The notes below the pieces were generated by a model. The model saw only the letters and a list, made by a program, of their open reading frames with translations, was not told where the DNA came from and did no database searches. Shown piece after piece: positions 18,598-27,482 of a stretch of 51,318 nucleotides of DNA; positions within the stretch are counted from its first letter, which is position 1, and every line of letters starts with the position of its first letter. This DNA is from Psychromonas arctica DSM 14288 (GTDB lineage Bacteria > Pseudomonadota > Gammaproteobacteria > Enterobacterales > Psychromonadaceae). Made by a program: the position numbers and the translations under genes. The stretch spans positions 1-51,318 of the forward strand of contig NZ_AXWP01000052.1 in assembly GCF_000482725.1 (NCBI RefSeq), given 5' to 3'.

Positions 18598-18683
18598 GTT
18601 TGGCATTTGAGTGACTATTATGTACAAAATCGCCTATTTAATTAGAATGGCCAGACATAATAGTCATCACCTTGTTACCAAAC
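18598..18683. repeat. Inverted-repeat element between ybfF and DUF2788
   Basis: TGACTATTATGT (18612-18623) and its exact complement ACATAATAGTCA (18655-18666) flank a 31-base centre. An outer GTTTGG/CCAAAC pair (18598-18603 and 18678-18683) extends the symmetry. There is no T run, so it is not a classical terminator. It could be a small MITE remnant or a structured leader for the following gene. The remaining gap (18508-18805) shows no gene. Confidence 0.55.
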
Positions 18684-18805
18684 ATGAATAAATGACAATA
18701 AAAATGAACCTAAAAGATTAATGGAGACTAGGCTTTTACAAACATATTTGCCTATTTTCGATAGCATCTATATGCTATATTCCCTTTTTTAAAAGAAGCT
18801 AAAAT

Positions 18806-19027
18806 ATGCTGCAAGAATATACTGAGCAAATTGAAACAATTGGTTTATATGGTTTTTACCTTTTACTTTTTTTATTCATCGGTTTAGCCATTCAAGACGT
18901 ATTAAAAAAAGGTAATGTACCAAAATTTGGGCGTCAGGTTGTTTGGGCAGTATTATTTTTTGGTTGCATCGGTTTCATCTCAAAAGCAATTATAGAAATT
19001 GTATGGGTTAATTCAGGTATTGGTTAA
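18806..19027 (+). CDS. DUF2788 family small membrane protein
   Basis: A 73-residue protein with two hydrophobic helices (about 13-31 and 46-66) separated by a basic loop (DVLKKGNVPKFGRQ). The sequence matches my memory of DUF2788, a family often placed beside ybfF/fldA in marine gammaproteobacteria. No function is known. A weak ribosome site (AAGAAG) precedes the ATG. Confidence 0.75.
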   Translation: MLQEYTEQIETIGLYGFYLLLFLFIGLAIQDVLKKGNVPKFGRQVVWAVLFFGCIGFISKAIIEIVWVNSGIG

Positions 19028-19047
19028 ATAATTCTCTCGGTAATGAT

Positions 19048-19069
19048 GACTAAGCAATATTGCTCAGTC
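19048..19069. promoter_or_regulatory. 22-base near-perfect palindrome upstream of ybfE
   Basis: The sequence from GACT at 19048 to AGTC at 19069, centred on AGCAATATTGCT, is symmetric except for one base pair. It starts 68 bases before the ybfE start, just after the DUF2788 gene. No T run follows, so an operator for ybfE-fldA-fur is more likely than a terminator. It does not match the SOS box (CTGT-N8-ACAG), although E. coli ybfE is LexA-controlled. Confidence 0.5.
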
Positions 19070-19115
19070 AGGTTACTAGACAAGAATTCTTAGGTAAGTA
19101 TTGTTAGGTAACAAA

Positions 19116-19394
19116 ATGGCAAAGGAATCATTTGATCGCATTACTAGCGATCTATTTGCAAACGAGGTACGCCGAGGCAGGCCTAAAAGCAATCCTCATT
19201 CGCGTCAAGTTCAGCTAAAAATAAATAAGCAAAAACAGACGTTAAGAGATAAGCAAAACGGTTTAAAACGAATCGAATTAAAAGTAGATAGCGAATTATT
19301 TGAACAATTAAATACGCTATCTGACACACTATCAATAAGTCGTGCAGAGTTAATTAATAAACTACTACATGCACAGTTAAATCAAATAAATTAA
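19116..19394 (+). CDS. ybfE: LexA-regulated, ribbon-helix-helix-like protein YbfE
   Basis: A 92-residue basic protein. FDRITSDLFANE, RRGRPKSNPHSRQVQLKIN and NGLKRIELKVDSELFEQL align with E. coli YbfE. The last third (ISRAELINKLL) looks like the ribbon-helix-helix fold of small DNA-binding proteins. I use the ATG at 19116, matching the MAKE start of YbfE; an upstream TTG is unlikely. It lies 10 bases before fldA in the same order as in enterobacteria. In E. coli it is SOS-regulated, but I find no LexA box here. Confidence 0.9.
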   Translation: MAKESFDRITSDLFANEVRRGRPKSNPHSRQVQLKINKQKQTLRDKQNGLKRIELKVDSELFEQLNTLSDTLSISRAELINKLLHAQLNQIN

Positions 19395-19404
19395 GGTATA
19401 GAGT

Positions 19405-19932
19405 ATGTCAAGCGTAGGTATTTTCTTTGGTAGCGATACAGGTAACACTGAAGCTGTAGCAAAAATGATACAAAAAGAATTAGGTAAGAAATTAGTTGAA
19501 GTAAAAGATATCGCTAAAAGTAGCAAGGAAGATATCGCAGAATTTAGCCTTATTTTATTTGGTATTCCTACCTGGTACTACGGTGAAGCGCAATGTGATT
19601 GGGATGATTTTTTCCCAGATTTAGAAGAGATTGATTTCACTGATAAGTTAGTGGCTATTTTTGGCTGTGGCGATCAAGAAGATTATGCTGAATACTTTTT
19701 AGATGCAATGGGACAGTTAGGCGATATAGTTGAAAGTAAAGGTGCTATTATTGTTGGACATTGGTCATCTGAAAGCTATGACTTTGAAGCTTCAAAAGCT
19801 TCAATCGATGATAAAACGTTCATTGGTTTAGGGATTGATGAAGATCGTCAGCCTGAATTAACTGCATCACGTGTTAAAGCTTGGTCTGAGCAAATTTATA
19901 ATGAAATGTGTTTAGCGGAATTAGCCGACTAA
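19405..19932 (+). CDS. fldA: Flavodoxin I (long-chain)
   Basis: A 175-residue FMN electron carrier. The phosphate loop is SDTGNTEAVA (residues 9-18), the two FMN-stacking regions are TWYYGEAQCDWDDFF and FGCGDQEDYAEYFLDAMG, and the 20-residue insertion of long-chain flavodoxins is present. In relatives it supplies electrons to radical-SAM enzymes, IspG/IspH and others. The order ybfE-fldA-fur is conserved. The 27-base spacer to fur suggests a shared transcript. Confidence 0.95.
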   Translation: MSSVGIFFGSDTGNTEAVAKMIQKELGKKLVEVKDIAKSSKEDIAEFSLILFGIPTWYYGEAQCDWDDFFPDLEEIDFTDKLVAIFGCGDQEDYAEYFLDAMGQLGDIVESKGAIIVGHWSSESYDFEASKASIDDKTFIGLGIDEDRQPELTASRVKAWSEQIYNEMCLAELAD

Positions 19933-19959
19933 ATCCAAATACAGCAGTTAGGAAATGAC

Positions 19960-20388
19960 ATGAGTAATGAAAATTTAGCCCTTAAAGAAGCGGGTTTAAA
20001 AGTAACATCACCACGTTTGAAAATTTTAAGCTTATTACAGCTGCCAGAGAATCAACACTTAAGTGCTGAAGATCTTTACAAGAAATTGCTTGAACAAGGC
20101 GATGAAGTAGGTGTAGCGACGGTTTACCGTGTATTAAACCAATTCGATGATGCTGGGATCGTTACTCGTCATCATTTTGAAGGTGGTAAATCAGTTTTTG
20201 AATTAACTCATCAAGAACATCATGATCATTTAGTTTGCTTAAAATGTGGTGAAGTCATTGAGTTTAATGATCCGCTTATTGAAGAGCAGCAAAAACTTAT
20301 CGCAGAAAAATATGGCATTAAATTAACCAACCACAGTTTATACCTTTACGGTGAACCTGTTGATGGTGAATGTAAACATAATACTTAA
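19960..20388 (+). CDS. fur: Ferric uptake regulator Fur
   Basis: A 142-residue metal-dependent repressor of iron uptake. The winged-helix N-terminus is KVTSPRLKILSLL, followed by the recognition region GVATVYRVLNQFDDAGIVTRH, then the metal-binding HHDHLVCLKCGEVIEF with the structural zinc cysteines. The C-terminus differs from E. coli: where that protein has CAEGDC, here the first cysteine is replaced (EPVDGEC). The ending is short and lacks the His-rich tail. The cysteines of the CLKC pair, which hold zinc, are intact, so function should be kept. There is no room for the uof upstream ORF that controls fur translation in E. coli. Confidence 0.97.
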   Translation: MSNENLALKEAGLKVTSPRLKILSLLQLPENQHLSAEDLYKKLLEQGDEVGVATVYRVLNQFDDAGIVTRHHFEGGKSVFELTHQEHHDHLVCLKCGEVIEFNDPLIEEQQKLIAEKYGIKLTNHSLYLYGEPVDGECKHNT

Positions 20389-20441
20389 ACAGCTTACGCT
20401 GCTTTTGAGGCATGTACTTACAATGCTAATACGATAAAAAT

Positions 20442-20466
20442 AGCCTGTTTAATAACGGGCTTTTTT
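20442..20466 (+). terminator. Terminator of the fldA-fur operon
   Basis: AGCCTGTT, a TAAT loop and AACGGGCT form a stem, followed by TTTTTT. It starts 54 bases after the fur stop codon. Confidence 0.85.
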
Positions 20467-20635
20467 ATGTTTATTTTTTGCTTATAGCGAAGAATAGATA
20501 TGAGCAGTTTAATCGCTATGGCGGTAACAATGATCGTCGCCAATAATCGCTAACAAAGTATTGTGAAGGTATTGCTTGCTTTGGGTAAGGAGAAGCTAAG
20601 CTTAATGTTGCTTGAGTTCAGTTTGCTTCGTCAGA

Positions 20636-21712
20636 TTAGTTTTGTACTACCGTATTCGAATCATCTTGAATTAATCCTACCTCTTTATAATAACGTAATG
20701 CACCAGGGTGTAATGGAGCAGATAAGTATTGAGTAACCATTGCATGCTTAGTGAGAAATTCAAAAGAAGGATGTAACTGTACAAAGTCGGTATGATTTTC
20801 AAAGACTGCTTTGACTATTTCATAGGCGATTTGATCCGGTAAATCAGTTGTGGTCACTACCGTAGCACCAACGCCAAATGTCATCGTTTTTTTAGGGCTG
20901 CCGCGATACATGTTGGCAGATATTGATGCCTTATCGTAATAGCTATGTGTCGCTATCAGTTGCGATACTTCTTCCCCTTTAACATTCACTAAGTTAGTTC
21001 GACAAGCACTACTCGCTTCTTTAATCGAGCTATTAGGGTGACCAACAACATATACAATAGCATCTATTTTATTATCGCATAGCGCCTGCGCTTGTTCACT
21101 GGGTGTTAATGATGTAGCTTGTGCAAAATCAGATTCTTGCCAACCGTAAATATCTAACAGCATTTCCATGGTGCCACGTTGGCCAGAATTAGGAGCTCCT
21201 ATATTAACGCGCTTACCTTTTAGCTGCTCAAAACTGGTAATTTTAGCATCTTTCCTTGCTAACACGGTAAAGGGTTCCGAGTGCACTGAAAATAAGGATC
21301 TTAACTGAGTAAATTTTCCTTCACTTTTAAAGATAGAAGTACCGTTATAAACATGATACTGCCAGTCAGATTGCACCACGGCGATATCAAGTTTATGGTC
21401 TTTTAGTGCATTCAAGTTATAGATAGAACCCGGTGTACTTTTAATTTCACAGCGAAAACTATCGGCATCTTTTAACTGATTAACTAAAAAACAAATCGCG
21501 CCACCAGTTGGATAATAAACACCACTGATGCCACCGGTACCAATGGACACATAGTCTACCTTCGCAGTCACATTAGAATGCAGAAAGACCGTACTCAGCA
21601 CTACAATAAGAGAGCGTAAAGGTAAATTTAAACTACGCATAAGATTAACGCTTGCAATCGCTAAATGGCAGTTTGAAATTACTTGCTTAAACACTTCTTT
21701 TATTTTATTCAT
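20636..21712 (-). CDS. TAXI-family TRAP transporter solute-binding protein
   Basis: A 358-residue periplasmic binding protein of the TAXI (TRAP-associated extracytoplasmic immunogenic) family. GTGGISGVYYPTGGAICFL opens the mature domain; the family pattern GxxxGxYYxxG is clear. ARKDAKITSFEQLKGKRVN and GAPNSGQRG follow. A hydrophobic signal sequence (LIVVLSTVFLHSNVTA) lies at about residues 35-50, after an unusually long N-terminus; an internal ATG at 21640 would give a normal signal peptide but has no ribosome site. The start codon overlaps the argA stop (ATGA), so translation is probably coupled to argA. No TRAP membrane subunit is nearby. Ligand unknown; some characterised TAXI proteins bind glutamate. 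Confidence 0.85.
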   Translation of the reverse strand: MNKIKEVFKQVISNCHLAIASVNLMRSLNLPLRSLIVVLSTVFLHSNVTAKVDYVSIGTGGISGVYYPTGGAICFLVNQLKDADSFRCEIKSTPGSIYNLNALKDHKLDIAVVQSDWQYHVYNGTSIFKSEGKFTQLRSLFSVHSEPFTVLARKDAKITSFEQLKGKRVNIGAPNSGQRGTMEMLLDIYGWQESDFAQATSLTPSEQAQALCDNKIDAIVYVVGHPNSSIKEASSACRTNLVNVKGEEVSQLIATHSYYDKASISANMYRGSPKKTMTFGVGATVVTTTDLPDQIAYEIVKAVFENHTDFVQLHPSFEFLTKHAMVTQYLSAPLHPGALRYYKEVGLIQDDSNTVVQN

Positions 21713-23040
21713 ATTTTTTTTATTAATACCTTTGAGTTACGCTTTAAGTTATACATCTCTTTTTTAGCCGCGGGTAATTGGCTAATTTCTGCAAACGCAA
21801 ACCCCCTCTCTCTAAACCAATGGATACTTTGTGTTGTTAACACAAAAATCGACTCTAATCCTAATTGTCTGGCTTTACGCTCAACGTGTGCAACAAGATT
21901 ATCAGCACGTGCTGCTCTACGGTATTTAGGATGGCTGACTAAACAAGCTAATTCGCCCATTTTATCATCCATAAATGGATATAAAGCCGCACAACCAATG
22001 ACCATGCCATCTCGTTCTACAATCAAAAAATGCTCTATCTCATTCTCTAACAATTCTCGAGAACGTTTAACTAAAATACCTTGTTTTTCAAGTGGTTCAA
22101 TTAATTGCAATAACCCCCCAATATCATCGATAGTAGCCGTACGAATTTTTTCATAACTTTCTTTTACAATCTGCGAACCAGTACCATCGCGCGTAAATAG
22201 CTCTTTTAATAATGCACCATCTTGATGATAACTAATGAGGTGGCAACGTGTTACGTCAGCTTGACAAGCTGCTACCGCAGCACGTAAAAGACGTAATGTC
22301 CCCGAAGCATGCTCTGATTCTTTTTCCATTGCATCAATATGAGCTTGAGCTTCTTCTGGTAATAACTCTGAAATCACTTCGCCATTTTCATCTAACACAC
22401 CTTGATGAGAACAAAAGCCTATTAATTTATCTGCTTTCATATCAATCGCAACTTGGGTTGCAACTTCTTCCGCAAGAAGATTAAATACTTCACCCGTTAC
22501 TGAATAACCAATCGGAGAAATAATCGGTATCGCGCCAGAAGAGAGTTGGGCTTTAATGCCATCAACATCAATACGGCGAACCTTACCAGCATGACAAAAA
22601 TCTACACCGTCTTTGACACCAATAGGTTGAGCAGTGACAACATTGCTGATCACCGTACGAATTGCTGCGCCTTGCATCGGAGAGTTTGCTAATCCCATCG
22701 ATAGCCCAGCTTGTAATTCGATTTGTACCGCACCGACAGCTTGCTTAATGAGGGTCAAACTACGATCATCAGTGATCCGGAGATCATCGTGAAATTGACT
22801 ACTATGACCGTTCATATCAAGTTGCTTTTGAATTTGAGGACGTACTCCATGTACTAAAATCAACTTCACACCAAGACTGTTAAGTAACGCAATATCATTA
22901 ATGATATGTTGAAAATTATCTGTTTCTAATGCTTCGCCACCAATCATTAAAACAAAGGTTTTGTGTCGATGTGCATTGATATATGGGGCTGAATTACGAA
23001 ACCAATTTATCAATTGTGTTGAATTTGTTACTGCTTCCAT
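21709..23040 (-). CDS. argA: Amino-acid N-acetyltransferase (N-acetylglutamate synthase)
   Basis: ArgA makes N-acetylglutamate from glutamate and acetyl-CoA, the first step of arginine synthesis. At 443 residues it equals E. coli ArgA. The N-terminal amino-acid-kinase fold (KTFVLMIGGEAL, then LILVHGVRPQI) is where arginine feedback acts in relatives. The C-terminal GNAT domain carries CLVSHPKYRRAARADNLV, with the acetyl-CoA loop. No ARG box (arginine operator) is clear upstream. The gene overlaps the TAXI protein start by four bases. Confidence 0.96.
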   Translation of the reverse strand: MEAVTNSTQLINWFRNSAPYINAHRHKTFVLMIGGEALETDNFQHIINDIALLNSLGVKLILVHGVRPQIQKQLDMNGHSSQFHDDLRITDDRSLTLIKQAVGAVQIELQAGLSMGLANSPMQGAAIRTVISNVVTAQPIGVKDGVDFCHAGKVRRIDVDGIKAQLSSGAIPIISPIGYSVTGEVFNLLAEEVATQVAIDMKADKLIGFCSHQGVLDENGEVISELLPEEAQAHIDAMEKESEHASGTLRLLRAAVAACQADVTRCHLISYHQDGALLKELFTRDGTGSQIVKESYEKIRTATIDDIGGLLQLIEPLEKQGILVKRSRELLENEIEHFLIVERDGMVIGCAALYPFMDDKMGELACLVSHPKYRRAARADNLVAHVERKARQLGLESIFVLTTQSIHWFRERGFAFAEISQLPAAKKEMYNLKRNSKVLIKKI

Positions 23041-23384
23041 TTGCCTACCTATTGCTCACAATAATCCACTAAACATGTAGGCCAAGTTGATCTTTCAAGT
23101 TAATTTTGTAACGAACTGCTGACAGTTTATATAAGGCGAAGCTTATAAAACGTGGTTATTTTGCATAAACAAGCAAAAAACAGTACAAATAGTCAGTCAA
23201 CGTTACCCTGTTATTTCACCACAAGATGCCTTATGGTGAACAAATTTAAATGCTAAAGATCAACCGCCCCTAGTATAGGGAGTCTACCAAGTACAGCTTT
23301 GTGTTGGCAAAACAATTGTTTAAACAATGTTAAATGAATGCTCTTTAGTGATTAAGTATTGCCTTTAAATGGCAAACTCGTTGC
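23041..23384. other. 344-base gap upstream of argA
   Basis: There is no gene. TTCACCA and TGGTGAA (about 23214-23240) form a seven-base inverted repeat around a 13-base loop, and CCCCTAGTATAGGG near 23270 is a second small one. Either could be a leader structure or operator for argA. Neither resembles a known motif. Confidence 0.35.
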
Positions 23385-24011
23385 TCATGCTTCTCGATCG
23401 TTACTAAATACAGGTAAAGAAAGGTGATAATAAATGGCACATAAACGTAATGATAAGGTGCCTAACATTGCCACAGCCATAGAAAAAATAGGGCCTAGCT
23501 CAATATAATCACACAACACGTATAATGTTGCTCCCAAAATAGAGGCTGTCGCATAAATTTCTTTTTGTAATACAAAAGGTATTTGTCCACTTAATATATC
23601 CCGGATCATGCCCCCCACTACGCCTGTAATACACCCCATTACAATAGCAACCGGCCAACTAAACCCAAGCATTAACGCTTTTTGTGCTCCATTAATAGTA
23701 AAAATAGCCAAACCAAAGGCATCAAAAATGGGTAACAGATAAGCAGGAAACCGATGTATGCGGTGAAGCCATATTAGACTTAATATTGCGGTAATAATAA
23801 TCACGTAAATATACATATTATCCACAATCCAAAAAACTGGGGTTGCGCCCATCATCATATCTCGCAAGGTACCGCCACCAATCCCAGTCACGCCCGCTAA
23901 GACGATAATGCCAAAGGGGTCCATACGTAACCGCGTAGCAACTAATACACCAGAAATAGCACAGGTGATCACACCAATTAGATCTGAAACATAAATAAAA
24001 CTATCTAACAT
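23385..24011 (-). CDS. yadS: TRIC-type (UPF0126) membrane protein YadS
   Basis: A 208-residue inner-membrane protein with about seven helices arranged as two similar halves. Each half ends in the glycine signature (GIGGGTLRDMMMG and GVVGGMIRDILSG). The family is related to trimeric intracellular cation channels; the bacterial transport role is uncertain. RMDPFGIIVLAGVTGIGGG and QKEIYATASILG match E. coli YadS better than YicG. I start at 24011, where AAGGA lies 12 bases upstream; the ATG at 24023 overlaps that site. In E. coli yadS is beside erpA; here it is about 5 kb away. Confidence 0.85.
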   Translation of the reverse strand: MLDSFIYVSDLIGVITCAISGVLVATRLRMDPFGIIVLAGVTGIGGGTLRDMMMGATPVFWIVDNMYIYVIIITAILSLIWLHRIHRFPAYLLPIFDAFGLAIFTINGAQKALMLGFSWPVAIVMGCITGVVGGMIRDILSGQIPFVLQKEIYATASILGATLYVLCDYIELGPIFSMAVAMLGTLSLRLCAIYYHLSLPVFSNDREA

Positions 24012-24089
24012 TTGATTAACCATTCCTTATTAGGCTTTAAGCTATATTTTGGTGTCACACTCTATAAAAATAACAGGCATTAAATGATC

Positions 24090-24188
24090 TCAGTTTTTGA
24101 GTTAATTCCAATACAGGGATAGCTAACTTAAGCTCTGTAGTGAGCTATTTACATCTCTACAGAAGCTATTTATCTTACTCAAAACTGA
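24090..24188. repeat. ~100-base imperfect palindrome
   Basis: Outer arms TCAGTTTTTGAGTTAA (24090-24105) and TTACTCAAAACTGA (24175-24188) are near-complements. An inner pair AGCTCTGTAG / CTACAGAAGCT (24131-24140 and 24157-24167) continues the fold. It lies in the gene-free gap between the RND pump and yadS. It could be a small mobile repeat or a structured RNA; I know no family it matches. Confidence 0.45.
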
Positions 24189-24324
24189 CAAGAATACTAT
24201 TTAAGTACTAAGTAGTTAATATGACAGGAGTAATAGATCATAAAATGCGTATTGGATATTACTTTTTCTCACTCATAAACAATAGAAATATAAGCACACC
24301 TTTTATTTCAGCGAATGTTAAAGA

Positions 24325-27300
24325 TCATTCAGCGGAGTCGTAAGTGTTGTCAGCAGTGGTTTTGTCTTTACCTTGTAAGCAGTTTGCCCACCAAACGCCA
24401 ACGTTTGCACCAAGTATTAATAAACAAGGAGTTAGAATTAAAGTTAATACCGTTGCAAAGGTTAATCCACCCGCAATAGCAGTAGCTAATTGTGCCCACC
24501 ATTGTGTTGATGGCGCACCAAATTCAATGGTTTGATTAAAGAAGTCTAAGTTCATTTTCATTACCATTGGCATCAACCCTAAGATAGTCGTAAATGTTGT
24601 TAATAAAACTGGACGTATACGTTGTGCGCCAGTCATTAAAATCGCTGGTTTAGTTGCAACACCTTGCGCTTTTAATACGTTGTAAGTATCAATCAAAACA
24701 ATATTATTGTTTACCACAATCCCAGCTAAGGCGATCACACCAATCCCTGACATGACAATGCCAAAGGCACTTTGACTAATAAACAAACCAATAAATACAC
24801 CTGCAGTAGAAAAAATAACCGCACTCAAAATCAAAAAGGCTTGATAGAAGGAGTTAAATTGTAATATTAAAATTAATGCCATTGCTGCCAGAGCAACCAT
24901 AAATGCATTTTTTAAAAAAGCGGCCGCTTCCTCCTCATCTTCATTTTGCCCGCGTATTTTAAGTGAAATACGAGGATCGAGCTGTAACTTAGGGAGTTGT
25001 TTTTCTAATTCAGGCAACAGTAAACTCAAGTTATAACCTGCTGCCATATCTGCACCTACCGTCATCACAATACGACTATCTACTTTTTGTATCGCTGACT
25101 TTTTAGCGACTGGGGTTAAGGCAACAAAATGGCTGACCGGTATATGACCCAACGGGGTTTGTAGGCGTAAATCAGCGAGCTTTCCTAGACTACGCTCCTG
25201 TTCTGGGTAACGCACTCGAATATCTAATTCATCATCCACATCATCGGGACGATAGGAACCAAGCATTAAACCATTAGTTAAAAACTGCACACTACTTCCT
25301 AATAATGTCGCATCTGCACCATAACGTGCGGCATCTGCTCGATTGATCTGAAACTGCCATTCCACGCCAGGCTTGGCACTGTCGTCTTCGATATTCACTA
25401 AATATGATTTTTGTAATAACGCGTCGTGAATTTTGTCTGCTGCTTGCTGTAACAATTCAGGAAAACGAGAACTAATTTCTATTTGCAAATCTTTACTTGA
25501 AGGTGGTCCAGCTTGATCTTTCTTTAGCTCGATTTCTACTCCCGGTAAATCATCAGTTCGATTTTCAATATCGTTAATAATTTGATTAGCTGCACGCCTA
25601 TCTTGCCAATCCTTTAAATTAATACGCATGCTACCGACTATTCCCTCCGTCGAATCACCTGTTTTCACGTATAGCGTTTCTATTTCATCAACTAGCGGCA
25701 GAATACGCTGTTCGATACGCTGCATAATTTGATCTTGTTCATCAATTGAAAAATCACCATAAGAGCGAACTTTGACATTGATGCCATTGGGCTCAACTTG
25801 AGGAAAAAACTCAACCCCTAAATGAGACTGCGTGAATAAAAAGATGCCTGATGTCGCAATGAATATTGCCGCCAACAAGACTAACCAAGGATAATGAAGT
25901 GCTTGATTTAATGTCTTAACATAACGTCCAGTGAATCCAGAAAGTTTTAATAGCTCCCCTTCTTCAGCCATTTTTGCATTATGCTTTTCTTTTGCCGTTA
26001 ATAGTCGTGTTTTACCAAAAACACTCCCTAATACAGGAATAAAAATAAGCGCCATCAATAACGATGCGGTTAGTGTTGCCATCAAGGTTAACGGTAAATA
26101 CATCATGAATTCACCGGTCACTCCTGGCCAGAATAATAAAGGAGCAAAAGCTGCTAAGGTGGTAGCAGTGGAAGCAATAATTGGCCATGCCATACGTTGT
26201 GCCGCATCTAGATACGCTTTATGCTTAGCCACACCAGCACTCATTTCGCGATCCGCAAACTCAGTGACCACTATAGCGCCATCAACCAACATACCTACAG
26301 CCATGATCAAAGCAAAGAGCACCACAATGTTAACGGTGATGCCTGCCACCCATAACACTAGAATACCGGTTAAAAATGAACCAGGGATGGCAATTCCGAC
26401 TAGTGCGGCGCTGCGAATACCGAGTATCGCAATAATAACAATCACCACTAATAACACGGCACTTAATACATTGTTTTGCAAATCATTAAGCATGATTTTT
26501 ACATCTTTAGAACTATCACCGGCATAACTGACATGGATATTACTAGGTAACAGATCTTGGCTCTCAGCCATTGTTTTTTTGACTTTATCAACTGTTTCAA
26601 TGATATTTTCGCCAGGTCTTTTAATAACTTCTAACGAAACAGTAGGTAAACCATTCACTCGCACAAATGAACTTGGATCTTTAAAGGTACGGCGGATTTT
26701 AGCGACATCAGCAAACGTGATCACACTATCACCAGTCACTTTTATTGGCATAGACATGACATCTTTTATGGTCGAAAACACAGAAGGTACTTTTATAGGA
26801 AAACGCCCTTTCCCTGTATCCAGCACTCCCGCTGCAACCAAACGATTATTACGAGAAACTAAATTATAAATATCGTTCATATTAAGCTGGTAGCTTTCCA
26901 TCAACAGTGGATCAATTAAAATTTCCACCATGTCTTCACGGTCACCACCAATATTGACTTCCAAGATTTCAACAAAACCTTCAAGCTTGTCTTGCATTAT
27001 GCGGGCAATATTAATTAACGCCCTTTCCGGCACACTGCCCGATAACAAAATAGTTAATGCCGGATTTTCTGTCGCAAGCGTTACTTGCTTAATAATCGGT
27101 TCTTCGCTTTCCTGCGGTAGCTTTCCTTTTGCTTGATCAACTTTCTCGCGCACATCTATCAACGCCGCTTTTATATCAATATCGATATAGAATTCAAGCA
27201 CAACGGAAGCATGTCCCGAGCTAGCGGTTGATTTCATTTCTTTTACACCTTCTAAACTTCGTAACTCTTGTTCTAAAGGTCTTAAAATAAGGCGCTCACC

Positions 27301-27477
27301 ATCCTCAGGAGAAATTCCCTCATGGGTGATAGAGACATAAATAACGGGGATTTTTACATCAGGATCAGCTTCTTTGGGAATATTAAGATAAGCGTATAAT
27401 CCCGATATCAGTAAAAAAGCCAACAACAATAATACTGCTCGCTTTCTTGATAATGCACCTTGAATCACTGTTTTCAT
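24325..27477 (-). CDS. RND family efflux transporter, inner-membrane pump subunit
   Basis: A 1050-residue proton-driven pump. The architecture is typical: N-terminal helix (RAVLLLLAFLLISGLY), a periplasmic porter domain, a six-helix bundle at about 335-545 that includes GMLVDGAIVVTEF, a second porter domain, and a closing bundle with VVNNNIVLIDTY and RPVLLTTFTTILG. In helix 4 the usual Asp-Asp pair reads Asp-Gly, as in a subgroup of these pumps. It starts five bases after the membrane fusion protein gene, so the two form an operon. No outer-membrane channel gene is present; TolC would be supplied elsewhere. The substrate cannot be deduced. Confidence 0.92.
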   Translation of the reverse strand: MKTVIQGALSRKRAVLLLLAFLLISGLYAYLNIPKEADPDVKIPVIYVSITHEGISPEDGERLILRPLEQELRSLEGVKEMKSTASSGHASVVLEFYIDIDIKAALIDVREKVDQAKGKLPQESEEPIIKQVTLATENPALTILLSGSVPERALINIARIMQDKLEGFVEILEVNIGGDREDMVEILIDPLLMESYQLNMNDIYNLVSRNNRLVAAGVLDTGKGRFPIKVPSVFSTIKDVMSMPIKVTGDSVITFADVAKIRRTFKDPSSFVRVNGLPTVSLEVIKRPGENIIETVDKVKKTMAESQDLLPSNIHVSYAGDSSKDVKIMLNDLQNNVLSAVLLVVIVIIAILGIRSAALVGIAIPGSFLTGILVLWVAGITVNIVVLFALIMAVGMLVDGAIVVTEFADREMSAGVAKHKAYLDAAQRMAWPIIASTATTLAAFAPLLFWPGVTGEFMMYLPLTLMATLTASLLMALIFIPVLGSVFGKTRLLTAKEKHNAKMAEEGELLKLSGFTGRYVKTLNQALHYPWLVLLAAIFIATSGIFLFTQSHLGVEFFPQVEPNGINVKVRSYGDFSIDEQDQIMQRIEQRILPLVDEIETLYVKTGDSTEGIVGSMRINLKDWQDRRAANQIINDIENRTDDLPGVEIELKKDQAGPPSSKDLQIEISSRFPELLQQAADKIHDALLQKSYLVNIEDDSAKPGVEWQFQINRADAARYGADATLLGSSVQFLTNGLMLGSYRPDDVDDELDIRVRYPEQERSLGKLADLRLQTPLGHIPVSHFVALTPVAKKSAIQKVDSRIVMTVGADMAAGYNLSLLLPELEKQLPKLQLDPRISLKIRGQNEDEEEAAAFLKNAFMVALAAMALILILQFNSFYQAFLILSAVIFSTAGVFIGLFISQSAFGIVMSGIGVIALAGIVVNNNIVLIDTYNVLKAQGVATKPAILMTGAQRIRPVLLTTFTTILGLMPMVMKMNLDFFNQTIEFGAPSTQWWAQLATAIAGGLTFATVLTLILTPCLLILGANVGVWWANCLQGKDKTTADNTYDSAE

Positions 27478-27482
27478 GGCAA

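Noticed and set aside
19048-19069. Palindrome considered as a LexA box for ybfE
   Set aside because: It lacks the CTGT-N8-ACAG core of gammaproteobacterial SOS boxes.
21683-22156. 157-codon frame antisense to argA
   Set aside because: argA is full length with both domains, and the antisense frame has no ribosome site or family signal.
25931-26527. 198-codon plus-strand frame opposite the RND pump gene
   Set aside because: Lies wholly antisense to a clear 1050-residue pump. Long antisense frames are expected from the codon bias of the coding strand.
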